Assembly: GCF_900112105.1 (NCBI RefSeq)
Contig: NZ_FOKV01000001.1
Location: forward strand, 186,001 to 250,000
Direction of reading: 5' to 3'
DNA: 64,000 bases
DNA from: Zunongwangia mangrovi
GTDB taxonomy: Bacteria; Bacteroidota; Bacteroidia; Flavobacteriales; Flavobacteriaceae
Position numbers and translations under genes: made by a program. A model generated the notes under the pieces. That model was not told the origin of the DNA and made no database searches. It was given only the letters and a program-made list of their open reading frames with translations. Below, in pieces: positions 15,329-23,881 of this stretch. How positions within the stretch are numbered: position 1 is the first letter of the stretch; every line of letters begins with the position of its first letter.

Positions 15329-18157
15329 ATGGCCGCTCAAAAAAGACTGTTTTTAGTAGATGCTTATGCATTGATCTTCCGTGGATATTACGCTTTTATA
15401 AAAAACCCAAGAATTAATTCTAAAGGTTTTGATACTTCAGCGATCATGGGTTTTATGAATTCCCTATTTGATGTTATCCGTAGAGAAAAGCCAGATCATT
15501 TGGCGGTTTGTTTTGATAAAGAAGGTAGCCAGGTAAGAACTGAAATGTTTTCAGATTACAAAGCGAATAGAGATGCTACTCCAGAGCCGATAATGCAGGG
15601 AATCCCATATATTCAAAGCATTTTAAAAGCTATGCATATTCCGGTTGTGGAACTGCCGGGTTGTGAAGCCGACGATATTATTGGAACTCTCGCAAAACAG
15701 GCTGAAAAAGAAAATTACCAGGTATATATGGTTACGCCAGATAAGGATTTTGCGCAACTAGTTTCTGAAAATATTTTTATGTATCGCCCTGCGAGAATGG
15801 GTAACGGAATTGAAATTTGGGGAATTCCTGAAGTTCAGAAAAAATTTGAAGTAGAGCGCCCAGAGCAGGTGATCGACTTTTTAGGAATGATGGGAGATGC
15901 TGTAGATAATATTCCTGGTTTACCCGGAGTTGGAGAAAAAACAGCAAAAAAATTCCTGAAGCAATTTGGCTCTATGGAAGAACTTTTAGCAAACACAGAT
16001 CAGCTAAAAGGAAAAATGAAAGAAAAGGTAGAAGCGAATGCCGAACAGGGAATTCTTTCAAAAAAATTAGCCCGAATTATTATCGATTGTGATGTGAAAT
16101 TCCATGCTGAAGATTACGAGCTTTCGATGCCCGATTCAGAAAAAGTACAGGAACTTTTCGACGAACTCGAATTTAGACGTTTAAAGGAGCAATTTATAAA
16201 ATTATTTAGCGGCGAAGAAGAAAGTAATCAAACACAGGTAACCAATTCACCTTCGGCAAAGAAAAATGCGCAAACTGCTGGTGCAGGTCAATTTTCGTTA
16301 TTTGGCGGCGGTGACACTTCAGAAAAAATTGAAAGCACTAATAGCCGAAAAACCTTAAATGACACACCGCATGTCTATCAAAAAGTCGATACTGGTTTAG
16401 GCTTACGTTTGTTTCTTCAGAAAATAATGAAACAAAAGTCGGTTTGTTTTGATACTGAAACAACCAGTTTGAATCCGCTTGAAGCAGAACTTGTAGGTAT
16501 TGCATTTTCGTGGGAATCCGGCAAAGGCTATTATCTTCCGTTTGAAGAGGACAAAGAAAAGGCACAACAACTTATCGAGTTACTAAGACCATTTTTTGAA
16601 TCTCAAGAAATTGAAAAAATTGGGCAGAACCTAAAATATGACATTAAGGTTTTAGATAAATACGGCATCCAGGTCGAAGGACCAACTTTCGATACAATGA
16701 TCGCACATTATTTGATCAATCCAGATATGCGCCATAATATGGATGTTTTAGCTGAAACTTACCTTAACTATACTCCGCAACCTATTTCAGAATTAATAGG
16801 TAAAAAAGGCAAAAATCAAAAAAGCATGCGCGATGTTCCTTTGGCCGAACAAACCGAATATGCTGCGGAAGATGCCGATATTACTTTTCAGCTTAAAGAA
16901 TTTTTCGAGAAAGAGCTTGACGAAGCAAAAACACGTAAGCTTTTTAACGAAATTGAAATGCCGCTGGTTGAAGTTTTAGCCGATATGGAGATCGAAGGAA
17001 TTAACCTTGATCTGGATTTTCTTAAATCACTTTCTGAAGCTTTAGATCGCGATATTAAAGAATTAGAAGCTAAGATTTATGAAACTGCCGGTGAGGAATT
17101 TAAAATTAGCTCCCCAAAACAACTGGGAATTATTCTTTTTGAAAAATTAGCTTTAGTAAAGAAACCAAAAAAGACCAAAACAGGACAGTATTCTACCAGT
17201 GAGGATGTTCTCTCTTATTTAGCGCCAGAACATGATATCGTTCAGCATGTTTTAGATTATCGCGGACTAGTAAAATTACAGAATACTTACGTTGATGCTT
17301 TACCTGGACAGGTTGAAAAAACCGGGAGAGTTCATACAGATTATGTGCAAACTATTGCTGCGACAGGGCGATTAAGCTCCAACAATCCTAACCTGCAAAA
17401 TATACCAATAAGAACAGAACGCGGAAGACAGGTACGAAAGGCTTTTGTACCAAGAAACGAAGATTATGTTTTGTTAGCTGCCGATTATTCTCAGATAGAA
17501 TTACGAATTATTGCTGCTCTTAGTGAGGAAGAAACAATGATCAAAGCCTTTAAAGATGGTGAAGATATTCACGCCTCAACAGCATCACAGGTTTTTAATG
17601 TTCCTATTGAAGAAGTAACAAGAGAACAACGTAGTAATGCGAAAACAGTGAATTTCGGGATCATTTATGGGGTTTCGGCTTTTGGACTTAGTAATCAAAC
17701 TAGTTTAAGTAGAGCTGAATCTAAAGAACTAATCGATACTTATTATAAAACCTACCCAAAACTTAGCAATTACATCGCAGATCAAGTGGCTTATGCCAGA
17801 GAAAATGGATATGTATCGACTATTTTAGGCAGAAGAAGATATTTGAAAGACATCAATTCTCAGAATGCCGTAGTTAGAGGTGCCGCTGAACGTAATGCCG
17901 TAAATGCACCAATACAGGGAAGTGCTGCAGACATCATTAAGATCGCAATGATCAATATTCACAAAAAACTGGAAGGAGAAAAACTACAAACCAAAATGCT
18001 TCTTCAGGTTCATGATGAATTGGTTTTTGATGTTTACAAACCAGAATTAGAAAAGGTAAAAGAACTTATCAAATCTGAAATGGAAAATGCATACCAACTA
18101 GAAGTTCCACTAGATGTTGATTTAGGTATTGGCCAGGATTGGTTAGAGGCACATTAA
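15329..18157 (+). CDS. polA: DNA polymerase I
   Basis: A 942-residue full-length PolA. The 5' nuclease domain covers about residues 1-290 (DAYALIFRGYYAF, GCEADDIIGTLA, TPDKDFAQL, GLPGVGEKTA). An acidic, Ser/Thr-rich linker follows (about 295-345). The 3'-5' exonuclease is intact, with FDTETTSL carrying the catalytic D and E. The polymerase domain has motif A DYSQIELRI, motif B RSNAKTVNFGIIYG and motif C QVHDELVF. It fills gaps in repair and removes Okazaki primers. It is monocistronic, with its own terminator at 18172. Confidence 0.97.
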   Translation: MAAQKRLFLVDAYALIFRGYYAFIKNPRINSKGFDTSAIMGFMNSLFDVIRREKPDHLAVCFDKEGSQVRTEMFSDYKANRDATPEPIMQGIPYIQSILKAMHIPVVELPGCEADDIIGTLAKQAEKENYQVYMVTPDKDFAQLVSENIFMYRPARMGNGIEIWGIPEVQKKFEVERPEQVIDFLGMMGDAVDNIPGLPGVGEKTAKKFLKQFGSMEELLANTDQLKGKMKEKVEANAEQGILSKKLARIIIDCDVKFHAEDYELSMPDSEKVQELFDELEFRRLKEQFIKLFSGEEESNQTQVTNSPSAKKNAQTAGAGQFSLFGGGDTSEKIESTNSRKTLNDTPHVYQKVDTGLGLRLFLQKIMKQKSVCFDTETTSLNPLEAELVGIAFSWESGKGYYLPFEEDKEKAQQLIELLRPFFESQEIEKIGQNLKYDIKVLDKYGIQVEGPTFDTMIAHYLINPDMRHNMDVLAETYLNYTPQPISELIGKKGKNQKSMRDVPLAEQTEYAAEDADITFQLKEFFEKELDEAKTRKLFNEIEMPLVEVLADMEIEGINLDLDFLKSLSEALDRDIKELEAKIYETAGEEFKISSPKQLGIILFEKLALVKKPKKTKTGQYSTSEDVLSYLAPEHDIVQHVLDYRGLVKLQNTYVDALPGQVEKTGRVHTDYVQTIAATGRLSSNNPNLQNIPIRTERGRQVRKAFVPRNEDYVLLAADYSQIELRIIAALSEEETMIKAFKDGEDIHASTASQVFNVPIEEVTREQRSNAKTVNFGIIYGVSAFGLSNQTSLSRAESKELIDTYYKTYPKLSNYIADQVAYARENGYVSTILGRRRYLKDINSQNAVVRGAAERNAVNAPIQGSAADIIKIAMINIHKKLEGEKLQTKMLLQVHDELVFDVYKPELEKVKELIKSEMENAYQLEVPLDVDLGIGQDWLEAH

Positions 18158-18171
18158 GATAATTTGAAAAA

Positions 18172-18214
18172 AGAAAACCCCGTTTGCTTTACCCTACATT
18201 GCAAACGAGGTTTC
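18172..18214 (+). terminator. terminator after polA
   Basis: AGAAAACC plus CCGTTTGC pairs with GCAAACG plus GGTTTCC, a long stem with a small internal bulge and a 13-base loop. The T-run after it is weak, so this is a fair rather than perfect terminator. Confidence 0.6.
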
Positions 18215-18500
18215 CAGACTAACACTAAAAATTATATTATTTGATTAGCTAATCAAATGTATTTTTCTCGTGCAAATTTAAACACTCAAATTAAAATTAA
18301 GGTTTTTTTAACTTTTTTAACACTCTTAAACATAAAAAACCGACATTTTATCGATAATAAACTTTCAAAAATTGACTTCAGCACAAGATCGATAGCTTAA
18401 TCGATGTTCTAATAAATTGTTTTGCGATTAGCGATTTCTGAATAACTCATATATCTTTGACAATCAAAATATTTCCTTATAATTTTAAATGAAAATGCTA
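18215..18500. other. AT-rich gap upstream of the rplM promoter
   Basis: No gene or tRNA seen. The stretch contains runs of T at 18304-18318 and scattered ATCGAT motifs, but nothing I can interpret. The rplM promoter begins at 18501. Confidence 0.4.
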
Positions 18501-18531
18501 TTTGCTATATAAATTTATAATTGTACATTTG
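18501..18531 (+). promoter_or_regulatory. promoter of the rplM-rpsI operon
   Basis: TTTG (18501-18504), exactly 19 bp, then TACATTTG (18524-18531): a perfect Bacteroidota housekeeping promoter. RNA should start near 18538, giving a leader of about 68 nt before the GTG start. Confidence 0.85.
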
Positions 18532-18537
18532 CACCCC

Positions 18538-18605
18538 TGAATTTCCCCTGCTACGACTTTGGGATCAGGAATGGAATGTTTAATTATTAAGTAAATTTAT
18601 TTAGT
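18538..18605 (+). ncRNA. structured leader of rplM, candidate ribosomal-protein autoregulatory RNA
   Basis: Within the short leader, TTCC (18543-18546) pairs with GGAA (18573-18576), and CCTG (18547-18550) with CAGG (18566-18569). The three-base bulge AAT and the loop CTACGACTTTGGGAT stand out. A two-part helix with a fixed bulge directly after the RNA start and before a ribosomal-protein gene is what an autoregulatory leader looks like. The fold is seen in the sequence; binding by L13 or S9 is inference. Confidence 0.45.
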
Positions 18606-19061
18606 GTGGACACATTAAGCTACAAAACAGTATCAGCCAACAAGGCGACAGTAACCAAAGAATGGGTACTTGTAGATGCTGAAGGACAGACTTTAGGCCG
18701 CCTATCTTCTAAGGTTGCAAAAATCCTTAGAGGTAAGTACAAGCCAGATTTCACCCCACACGTTGATTGTGGAGACAACGTAATTGTTATCAATGCAGAA
18801 AAAATCAACTTAACTGGAAAGAAATGGGATGCGAAAGAATACATTCGTCATACAGGCTATCCAGGTGGACAAAGAAGTCTAACTGCTTCAGAATTATTTA
18901 CAAAAGCGCCAGAGCGTCTTGTTGAAAAAGCAGTAAAAGGAATGCTTCCTAAAAACAAACTAGGATCAGCACTTTTCCGCAATTTAAAGGTTTATGCAGG
19001 ATCAGAACATGATCAGGAAGCTCAAAAACCTAAAACTATTAACTTAAACGATCTTAAGTAA
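18606..19061 (+). CDS. rplM: 50S ribosomal protein L13
   Basis: A 151-residue ribosomal protein, started at GTG. Family motifs: [16 protein letters not shown], the [17 protein letters not shown] core, [11 protein letters not shown] and VKGMLPKN(K)LG. L13 is an early assembly protein of the large subunit. The GTG start fits the homologous N-terminus, and there is no Shine-Dalgarno, as usual in this phylum. It overlaps the rpsI start by one base (TAATG), so the two are translationally coupled. Confidence 0.97.
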   Translation: MDTLSYKTVSANKATVTKEWVLVDAEGQTLGRLSSKVAKILRGKYKPDFTPHVDCGDNVIVINAEKINLTGKKWDAKEYIRHTGYPGGQRSLTASELFTKAPERLVEKAVKGMLPKNKLGSALFRNLKVYAGSEHDQEAQKPKTINLNDLK

Positions 19062-19447
19062 TGGAAGTTATTCACAAAATTGGTCGTAGAAAAACGGCTG
19101 TTGCACGTGTTTATGTTTCAGAAGGAAAAGGAAACATCACTGTAAACAAAAAAGATCTTAAAGATTACTTTACTACAAGTACTTTACAGTACAAAGTAAA
19201 CCAGCCATTCAATCTTACTGAAAACGCTGGAACTTTTGATGTAAAAATCAACGTATATGGTGGAGGAATCACAGGACAGGCAGAAGCTATCCGTCTTGCT
19301 TTATCTAGAGCAATGGTAGAGCTTAACGAAGAGAACAAATCTACGCTTAAGCCAGAAGGATTACTTACAAGAGATCCAAGAATGGTTGAGCGTAAGAAAT
19401 TCGGTCAGAAGAAAGCTCGTAAGAAATTCCAGTTCTCTAAACGTTAA
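19061..19447 (+). CDS. rpsI: 30S ribosomal protein S9
   Basis: A 128-residue ribosomal protein. It opens with the signature IGRRKTAVARVYV and ends with the basic tail GQKKARKKFQFSKR, whose last residues reach the P-site tRNA in the ribosome. GGGITGQAEAIRLALSRAM is the conserved helix. The gene order rplM-rpsI is universal. The start codon overlaps the rplM stop. A hairpin and a 165-bp gap separate it from rpsB. Confidence 0.97.
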   Translation: MEVIHKIGRRKTAVARVYVSEGKGNITVNKKDLKDYFTTSTLQYKVNQPFNLTENAGTFDVKINVYGGGITGQAEAIRLALSRAMVELNEENKSTLKPEGLLTRDPRMVERKKFGQKKARKKFQFSKR

Positions 19448-19452
19448 TATGT

Positions 19453-19522
19453 ATTGGGCATTTTCCCAATTAAGTTCATTTAAATTAAAAATTTTGTTGT
19501 TATCTCGATCACAAATGTCGAG
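19453..19522 (+). ncRNA. hairpins in the rpsI-rpsB gap, possible S2 leader
   Basis: Two hairpins lie in the 165-bp gap: ATTGGG/CCCAAT (19453-19470) and CTCGA/TCGAG (19504-19522). A third weak pair GTTG/CAAC lies near 19577-19592. None is followed by a strong T-run, so they are more likely regulatory or processing structures than a terminator. Regulation of rpsB by S2 through its leader is known in gammaproteobacteria; here it is only a suggestion. Confidence 0.3.
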
Positions 19523-19612
19523 AGTTAGTTTAGCATCTAAACGATTAGGGCCATACTTCATAAGTAGCCACCTGGTTGTTGCTATCTCAACAGAAAGTAA
19601 ACTATTACAAAA

Positions 19613-20500
19613 ATGGCAAACAAAGTAGAAGTTAAAGAATTACTTGATGCAGGTGTACACTTTGGACACCTTACAAGAAGATGGAATCCAAACATGGCTC
19701 CTTACATTTATATGGAGCGTAATGGTATTCACATCATCAACCTATATAAAAGTGCTGCTAAAATGGAAGAGGCTGGTGAAGCCCTTAAGAAAATAGCAGC
19801 TAGCGGCAGAAAAATACTTTTCGTTGCTACCAAAAAACAAGCAAAAGAAATCGTAGCTGAGCAAGCTGAAAAAGCGAATATGCCTTACATCACTGAAAGA
19901 TGGCCAGGTGGTATGCTTACAAACTTCGTTACTATTCGTAAAGCTATTAAGAAAATGGCTTCTATCGATAGAATGAAAAAAGACGGTACTTTTAACACGC
20001 TTTCTAAAAAAGAACGTCTTCAAGTAGATCGTTTAAGAGCTAAGTTAGACAAAAACTTAGGTTCTATTGCAGATATGACCAGACTTCCAGCTGCATTATT
20101 TGTTGTAGACATCACTCGTGAACACATCGCAATTAAAGAAGCTCAAAAATTAAACATTCCAATTTTTGCTATGGTAGACACGAATTCAGATCCTCGTGAA
20201 GTGGATTATGTAATTCCTGCTAATGATGATGCTTCTAAATCTATTGATAAAGTAGTATCTTATGTTTCAGATGCTATCGTAGATGGTTTATCTGACAGAA
20301 AATCTAACAAAGATTCCAAAAAAGCTGAGAAAGAATCTAAAGGTGAAAAACCAGCTCCAAAAATGCCAAAAGCTGAAGGAGAAGTTCCATCTCAAGATCC
20401 ATCAGATCAAAAAGCCATGAAAGAGGCTAAAAAAGATGTTAAGTTAGAATCTAAGCAGGAAACTTTAAAGAAAGCTACCTCTTCTAACGAAGAGGAATAA
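19613..20500 (+). CDS. rpsB: 30S ribosomal protein S2
   Basis: A 295-residue ribosomal protein, longer than the usual 240-260. The core (about residues 1-228) carries [29 protein letters not shown] and [14 protein letters not shown]. Residues from about 229 to 295 form a charged Lys/Glu/Ser extension (for example [19 protein letters not shown]), probably disordered. S2 joins the small subunit late and sits near S1, which it helps recruit. It is upstream of tsf, as in most bacteria, with a strong hairpin between the two. Confidence 0.97.
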   Translation: MANKVEVKELLDAGVHFGHLTRRWNPNMAPYIYMERNGIHIINLYKSAAKMEEAGEALKKIAASGRKILFVATKKQAKEIVAEQAEKANMPYITERWPGGMLTNFVTIRKAIKKMASIDRMKKDGTFNTLSKKERLQVDRLRAKLDKNLGSIADMTRLPAALFVVDITREHIAIKEAQKLNIPIFAMVDTNSDPREVDYVIPANDDASKSIDKVVSYVSDAIVDGLSDRKSNKDSKKAEKESKGEKPAPKMPKAEGEVPSQDPSDQKAMKEAKKDVKLESKQETLKKATSSNEEE

Positions 20501-20525
20501 AAAATAACATTTTGGTAAATTACAT

Positions 20526-20567
20526 GAGTCGTTTAGTTTTTTTCTTTACAAATTAACTAAGCGACTT
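20526..20567 (+). terminator. attenuator-like hairpin between rpsB and tsf
   Basis: GAGTCGTTTAGTT and AACTAAGCGACTT pair over 13 bp, with G-U pairs, around a 16-base T-rich loop. No T-run follows. Placed between two cotranscribed genes, it may lower tsf expression or protect the rpsB message end. Confidence 0.5.
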
Positions 20568-20590
20568 ATTCATTAAAAACTAAAACAACT

Positions 20591-21418
20591 ATGGCAAAGA
20601 TAACCGCCGCTGAAGTAAATAAATTGAGAAAAGCGACAGGAGCAGGAATGATGGACTGTAAGAAAGCTCTTGTTGAAGTTGATGGTGATTTTGACAAAGC
20701 AATCGAAGTTCTTCGTAAGAAAGGACAAAAAGTAGCTGCTAAAAGAGCTGATAGAGAATCTTCTGAAGGTGCTGCTATCGCTAAAGTAAATGCAGATAAT
20801 ACTAAAGGTGCTGTTATTTCATTAAACTGTGAAACAGATTTCGTAGCTAAGAACGATGATTTCGTAAAATTAGCGAACGATTTTGCAGAACTAGCTCTTA
20901 ACTCTTCCTCAAAAGAAGAACTTTTAGCTGCAGATTACAATGGTATCTCTGTACAGGATAAATTAACTGAGCAAACTGGAGTTATTGGAGAAAAGATCGA
21001 GATTGGATCTTTCAAAACCTTAGAAGCTCCTTTCGTAGGATCTTACATTCACGCTGGTAACAAAATCGCTGTTTTAACTGGTCTTTCTAAAAATGTAGAA
21101 GGCGCTGAAGAAGCTGCTAAAGATGTTTCTATGCAAGCTGCCGCAATGAATCCAGTTGCACTAAACGAAGAAGGTATCGATCAATCAACTATAGAAAAAG
21201 AGATCGAGATCGCTAAAGATCAATTAAGAGCTGAAGGTAAGCCAGAAGAAATGTTAGACAACATCGCTAAAGGTAAAATTAAGCGTTACTTTAAAGATAA
21301 CACTTTAGTAAACCAGGCTTTTATTAAAGATAGCAAGCAATCTGTTGCACAATACGTAAAATCTGTAGATTCAGATCTTACTGTAGTTGCTTTTGAAAGA
21401 GTTGCTTTAGGAGAATAA
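20591..21418 (+). CDS. tsf: translation elongation factor Ts
   Basis: A 275-residue guanine-nucleotide exchange factor for EF-Tu. The N-terminal UBA-like domain carries VNKLRKATGAGMMDCKKALVEVDGDFDKAIEVLRKKG (residues 9-45). The core has LNCETDFVAKNDDF and IEIGSFKTLEAPFVGSYIHAGNKIAVLTGLS, the standard dimer-forming halves. It is the last gene of the rplM-rpsI-rpsB-tsf group, closed by a terminator 24 bp after the stop. Confidence 0.97.
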   Translation: MAKITAAEVNKLRKATGAGMMDCKKALVEVDGDFDKAIEVLRKKGQKVAAKRADRESSEGAAIAKVNADNTKGAVISLNCETDFVAKNDDFVKLANDFAELALNSSSKEELLAADYNGISVQDKLTEQTGVIGEKIEIGSFKTLEAPFVGSYIHAGNKIAVLTGLSKNVEGAEEAAKDVSMQAAAMNPVALNEEGIDQSTIEKEIEIAKDQLRAEGKPEEMLDNIAKGKIKRYFKDNTLVNQAFIKDSKQSVAQYVKSVDSDLTVVAFERVALGE

Positions 21419-21442
21419 TTTCTTCGGAAAAATATATTGATA

Positions 21443-21468
21443 AAAACCGCTTCGATTGAAGCGGTTTT
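21443..21468 (+). terminator. terminator after tsf
   Basis: AAAACCGCTTC and GAAGCGGTTTT form a perfect 11-bp stem with the loop GATT and a long T-run. It ends immediately before the trmN6 start at 21483. Confidence 0.9.
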
Positions 21469-21482
21469 TTTATTTTCAGATC

Positions 21483-22205
21483 ATGTCTACAAAACCATTT
21501 AAATTTAAACAATTTCAAGTTTATCAGGATCGATGCGCTATGAAAATCGGTACCGATGGTGTACTACTTGGCGCCTGGGCAACCGCACCTAATTCCACCC
21601 AAAGCATTTTAGATGTAGGAACCGGCACAGGTGTAATCGCTTTAATGATGGCACAACGATATTCAGCAGAGTTGATCGATGCTCTCGAAATCGATGAAAA
21701 TGCTTACGAGCAAGCTGTTGAAAATTTTGAGCGTAGTGACTGGGGCGATCGCCTATTTTGTTATCATGCAGAATTTGGTGAGTTTGTAGAAGAAATGCAG
21801 GACGAAGAAAAGTATGATCTAATTATATCCAATCCTCCATTCTATAGCTCAGATTATAAAACTACTTCAGAAGAACGAGATATTGCAAGATTTCAGGATG
21901 CCTTACCTTTCGAACTTTTACTAGAAGGTTCTACTTACCTTCTTTCTGAAAATGGAAAGTTAGCCGTCATTATTCCGAAGAACCAGGAAGAAAGATTTCT
22001 TCACATCGCAAAAGATTTTAGTCTATTTCCTGAAAAGATCACTTACGTAAAAGGCACTCCAGATTCAGAAATAAAAAGATGTCTTATTTCCCTAATATCA
22101 AAATCAACCGAAACTATTACCGATGAGTTAGTGATTGAACATAAAAGACATCAATATACTGAAGCATACATAAAACTAGTATCGCCTTTTTATCTGAAAA
22201 TGTAA
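21483..22205 (+). CDS. trmN6: tRNA1(Val) (adenine37-N6)-methyltransferase
   Basis: A 240-residue SAM-dependent methyltransferase of the YfiC/TrmN6 family. I start it at MSTKPFKFKQF; an upstream reading would run through the tsf terminator. Residues about 4-25 (FKFKQFQVYQDRCAMKIGTDGVLLGAW) are the family signature. The SAM-binding motif LDVGTGTGVIALMMAQR follows, and the catalytic ISNPPFYSSD is near residue 118. It modifies A37 of tRNA-Val in other bacteria. Monocistronic. Confidence 0.9.
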   Translation: MSTKPFKFKQFQVYQDRCAMKIGTDGVLLGAWATAPNSTQSILDVGTGTGVIALMMAQRYSAELIDALEIDENAYEQAVENFERSDWGDRLFCYHAEFGEFVEEMQDEEKYDLIISNPPFYSSDYKTTSEERDIARFQDALPFELLLEGSTYLLSENGKLAVIIPKNQEERFLHIAKDFSLFPEKITYVKGTPDSEIKRCLISLISKSTETITDELVIEHKRHQYTEAYIKLVSPFYLKM

Positions 22206-22212
22206 TTTCTAT

Positions 22213-22243
22213 TGGTTCCTAGTAAAAACTTGGTTACATTTAG
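22213..22243 (+). promoter_or_regulatory. probable promoter of gcdH
   Basis: TTGG (22213-22216), 19 bp, then TACATTTA (22236-22243). Each box differs from consensus by one base. RNA would start near 22250, making the repeat-rich sequence at 22251-22358 a transcribed leader. Confidence 0.55.
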
Positions 22244-22250
22244 TAAACTA

Positions 22251-22337
22251 CCAAGAGGGCAAATCCAAGAGGCATTCGCTGGAAACAAATTTTTAATTTG
22301 GAGGCAAGCCTCGGGACATTATACCTTCTGGCGGTAT
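22251..22337 (+). ncRNA. structured 5' leader of gcdH
   Basis: Three helices can form: an outer GAGGC/GCCTC (22269-22273 with 22308-22312) that encloses CAAAT/ATTTG (22286-22290 with 22296-22300), and a separate ATACC/GGTAT (22321-22325 with 22333-22337) just before the start codon. A direct repeat CCAAGAGGG / CCAAGAGGC (22251, 22265) leads in. The arrangement, a nested junction followed by a hairpin 21 bases before the ATG, suggests a regulatory leader. I do not recognise it as a known riboswitch. Confidence 0.4.
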
Positions 22338-22358
22338 CATTAAAACTAAACGTTACAA

Positions 22359-23534
22359 ATGAAACCAGATCTTTTTACCGCACCAGATTATTACAATATT
22401 GACGACTTATTAAATGAAGAGCATAAAATGGTTCGTGAAGCCACGAGATCCTGGGTAAAAAAGGAATTAAGCCCAATTATCGAAGATGCTGCACAAAAAG
22501 CAGAATTTCCAAAAGACCTCCTAAATGGCTTAGCTGAAATTGGGGCTTTTGGTCCTTACATTCCTGCTGATTATGGCGGTGCAGGTCTCGACCAAATTTC
22601 CTACGGCTTAATGATGCAGGAAATAGAAAGAGGCGATAGTGGTATACGATCTACCGCGTCTGTTCAGTCTTCGTTGGTAATGTACCCCATTTTCGCCTAT
22701 GGATCTGAAGAGCAGAAGAAAAAACTCCTCCCAAAATTAGCTTCCGGCGAAATGATTGGATGCTTTGGACTAACCGAACCTGATTTTGGTTCGAACCCTG
22801 GCGGAATGCTAACCAATTTTAAAGATAAAGGAGATCACTATTTACTTAATGGTGCTAAACTATGGATCTCTAACGCTCCTTTTGCAGATATTGCTATCGT
22901 GTGGGCCAAAAACGAAGAAGGCCGCATACACGGATTGATAGTCGAGCGCGGGATGGAAGGTTTCTCTACGCCAGAAACGCATAATAAATGGTCTCTTAGA
23001 GCTAGCGCGACCGGTGAATTGATCTTTAACGATGTAAAGATTCCCAAAAAGAACCTTTTACCAAACAAAAACGGATTAGGTGCTCCGTTAGGCTGTCTTG
23101 ACTCAGCTCGATACGGGATAGCCTGGGGAGTCATTGGCGCAGCAATGGATTGTTATGATACAGCCTTACGATATGCCAAAGAAAGAATACAGTTTGGTAA
23201 ACCAATTGCCGTAAAACAACTTCAGCAGAAAAAATTATCTGAAATGATTACCGAAATCACAAAAGCGCAATTATTAGCCTGGCGCCTGGGAACACTCAAA
23301 AACGAAGGAAAAGCAACTTCAGCACAAATATCCATGGCTAAACGAAATAATGTAGATATGGCCTTAAAAATAGCTCGTGAGTCACGACAAATATTAGGTG
23401 CTATGGGAATTACAGGAGAATATAGCATTATGCGCCATATGATGAATTTAGAAAGCGTAGTTACCTACGAAGGCACCCATGACATTCATCTTCTTATTAC
23501 CGGATTAGATATTACAGGCCATTCGGCATTCTAA
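22359..23534 (+). CDS. gcdH: acyl-CoA dehydrogenase, probably glutaryl-CoA dehydrogenase
   Basis: A 391-residue flavoprotein of the acyl-CoA dehydrogenase family. GLTEPDFGSNPGGM is the FAD-binding signature; FGKPIAVKQLQQKKL and the C-terminal VTYEGTHDIHLLITG, with the catalytic glutamate, match the glutaryl-CoA dehydrogenase subfamily. So does SGIRSTASVQSSLVMYPIFAYGSEEQ, where the Arg and Ser bind the distal carboxylate. The enzyme oxidises and decarboxylates glutaryl-CoA to crotonyl-CoA in lysine and tryptophan breakdown. It is monocistronic behind the structured leader. Confidence is high for the family and good for the substrate. Confidence 0.88.
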   Translation: MKPDLFTAPDYYNIDDLLNEEHKMVREATRSWVKKELSPIIEDAAQKAEFPKDLLNGLAEIGAFGPYIPADYGGAGLDQISYGLMMQEIERGDSGIRSTASVQSSLVMYPIFAYGSEEQKKKLLPKLASGEMIGCFGLTEPDFGSNPGGMLTNFKDKGDHYLLNGAKLWISNAPFADIAIVWAKNEEGRIHGLIVERGMEGFSTPETHNKWSLRASATGELIFNDVKIPKKNLLPNKNGLGAPLGCLDSARYGIAWGVIGAAMDCYDTALRYAKERIQFGKPIAVKQLQQKKLSEMITEITKAQLLAWRLGTLKNEGKATSAQISMAKRNNVDMALKIARESRQILGAMGITGEYSIMRHMMNLESVVTYEGTHDIHLLITGLDITGHSAF

Positions 23535-23588
23535 AAATTAGTGTCGAAATTGTATAAAATCGGCATGTATTTTTAAGATATTAAATCG

Positions 23589-23774
23589 TCATAGTAGATC
23601 GAAACAAGGGCAGCGTTTACAACGTTTACCTTTTTTATATTTTTCGCAGCATTTCTTTTTAAGCTTCACATCTTTTTTAGGAACCACACCCTCTACCCTG
23701 AGAAAATCTTTAGACTTTTCAGAATAAAAAATAATGATATGAAAATGAGTAAATCTAATCATAATACCTTTCAA
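23589..23774 (-). CDS. small cysteine-rich basic protein
   Basis: An open frame of up to 61 codons whose last third is unusual: VKLKKKCCEKYKKGKRCKRCPCFDLL, with five cysteines in 17 residues among lysines and arginines. This looks like a small zinc-binding or cluster-binding tail and resembles short conserved flavobacterial proteins I have seen, though I cannot name a family. The start is uncertain; the hydrophobic N-terminal stretch (MIRFTHFHIIIFY) may or may not be translated. It lies convergent with gcdH. The Cys pattern is the main reason to call it a gene. Confidence 0.45.
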   Translation of the reverse strand: MKGIMIRFTHFHIIIFYSEKSKDFLRVEGVVPKKDVKLKKKCCEKYKKGKRCKRCPCFDLL

Positions 23775-23881
23775 TTTAGCCAGAAATCCCGAATTTTGTT
23801 CCCAACATTATTTAAAAAGACTGTTATTATTTTAAAATCCCTAGGCTAGCTACTATTTTTGCTGCAAATTTAATTGAAGCT

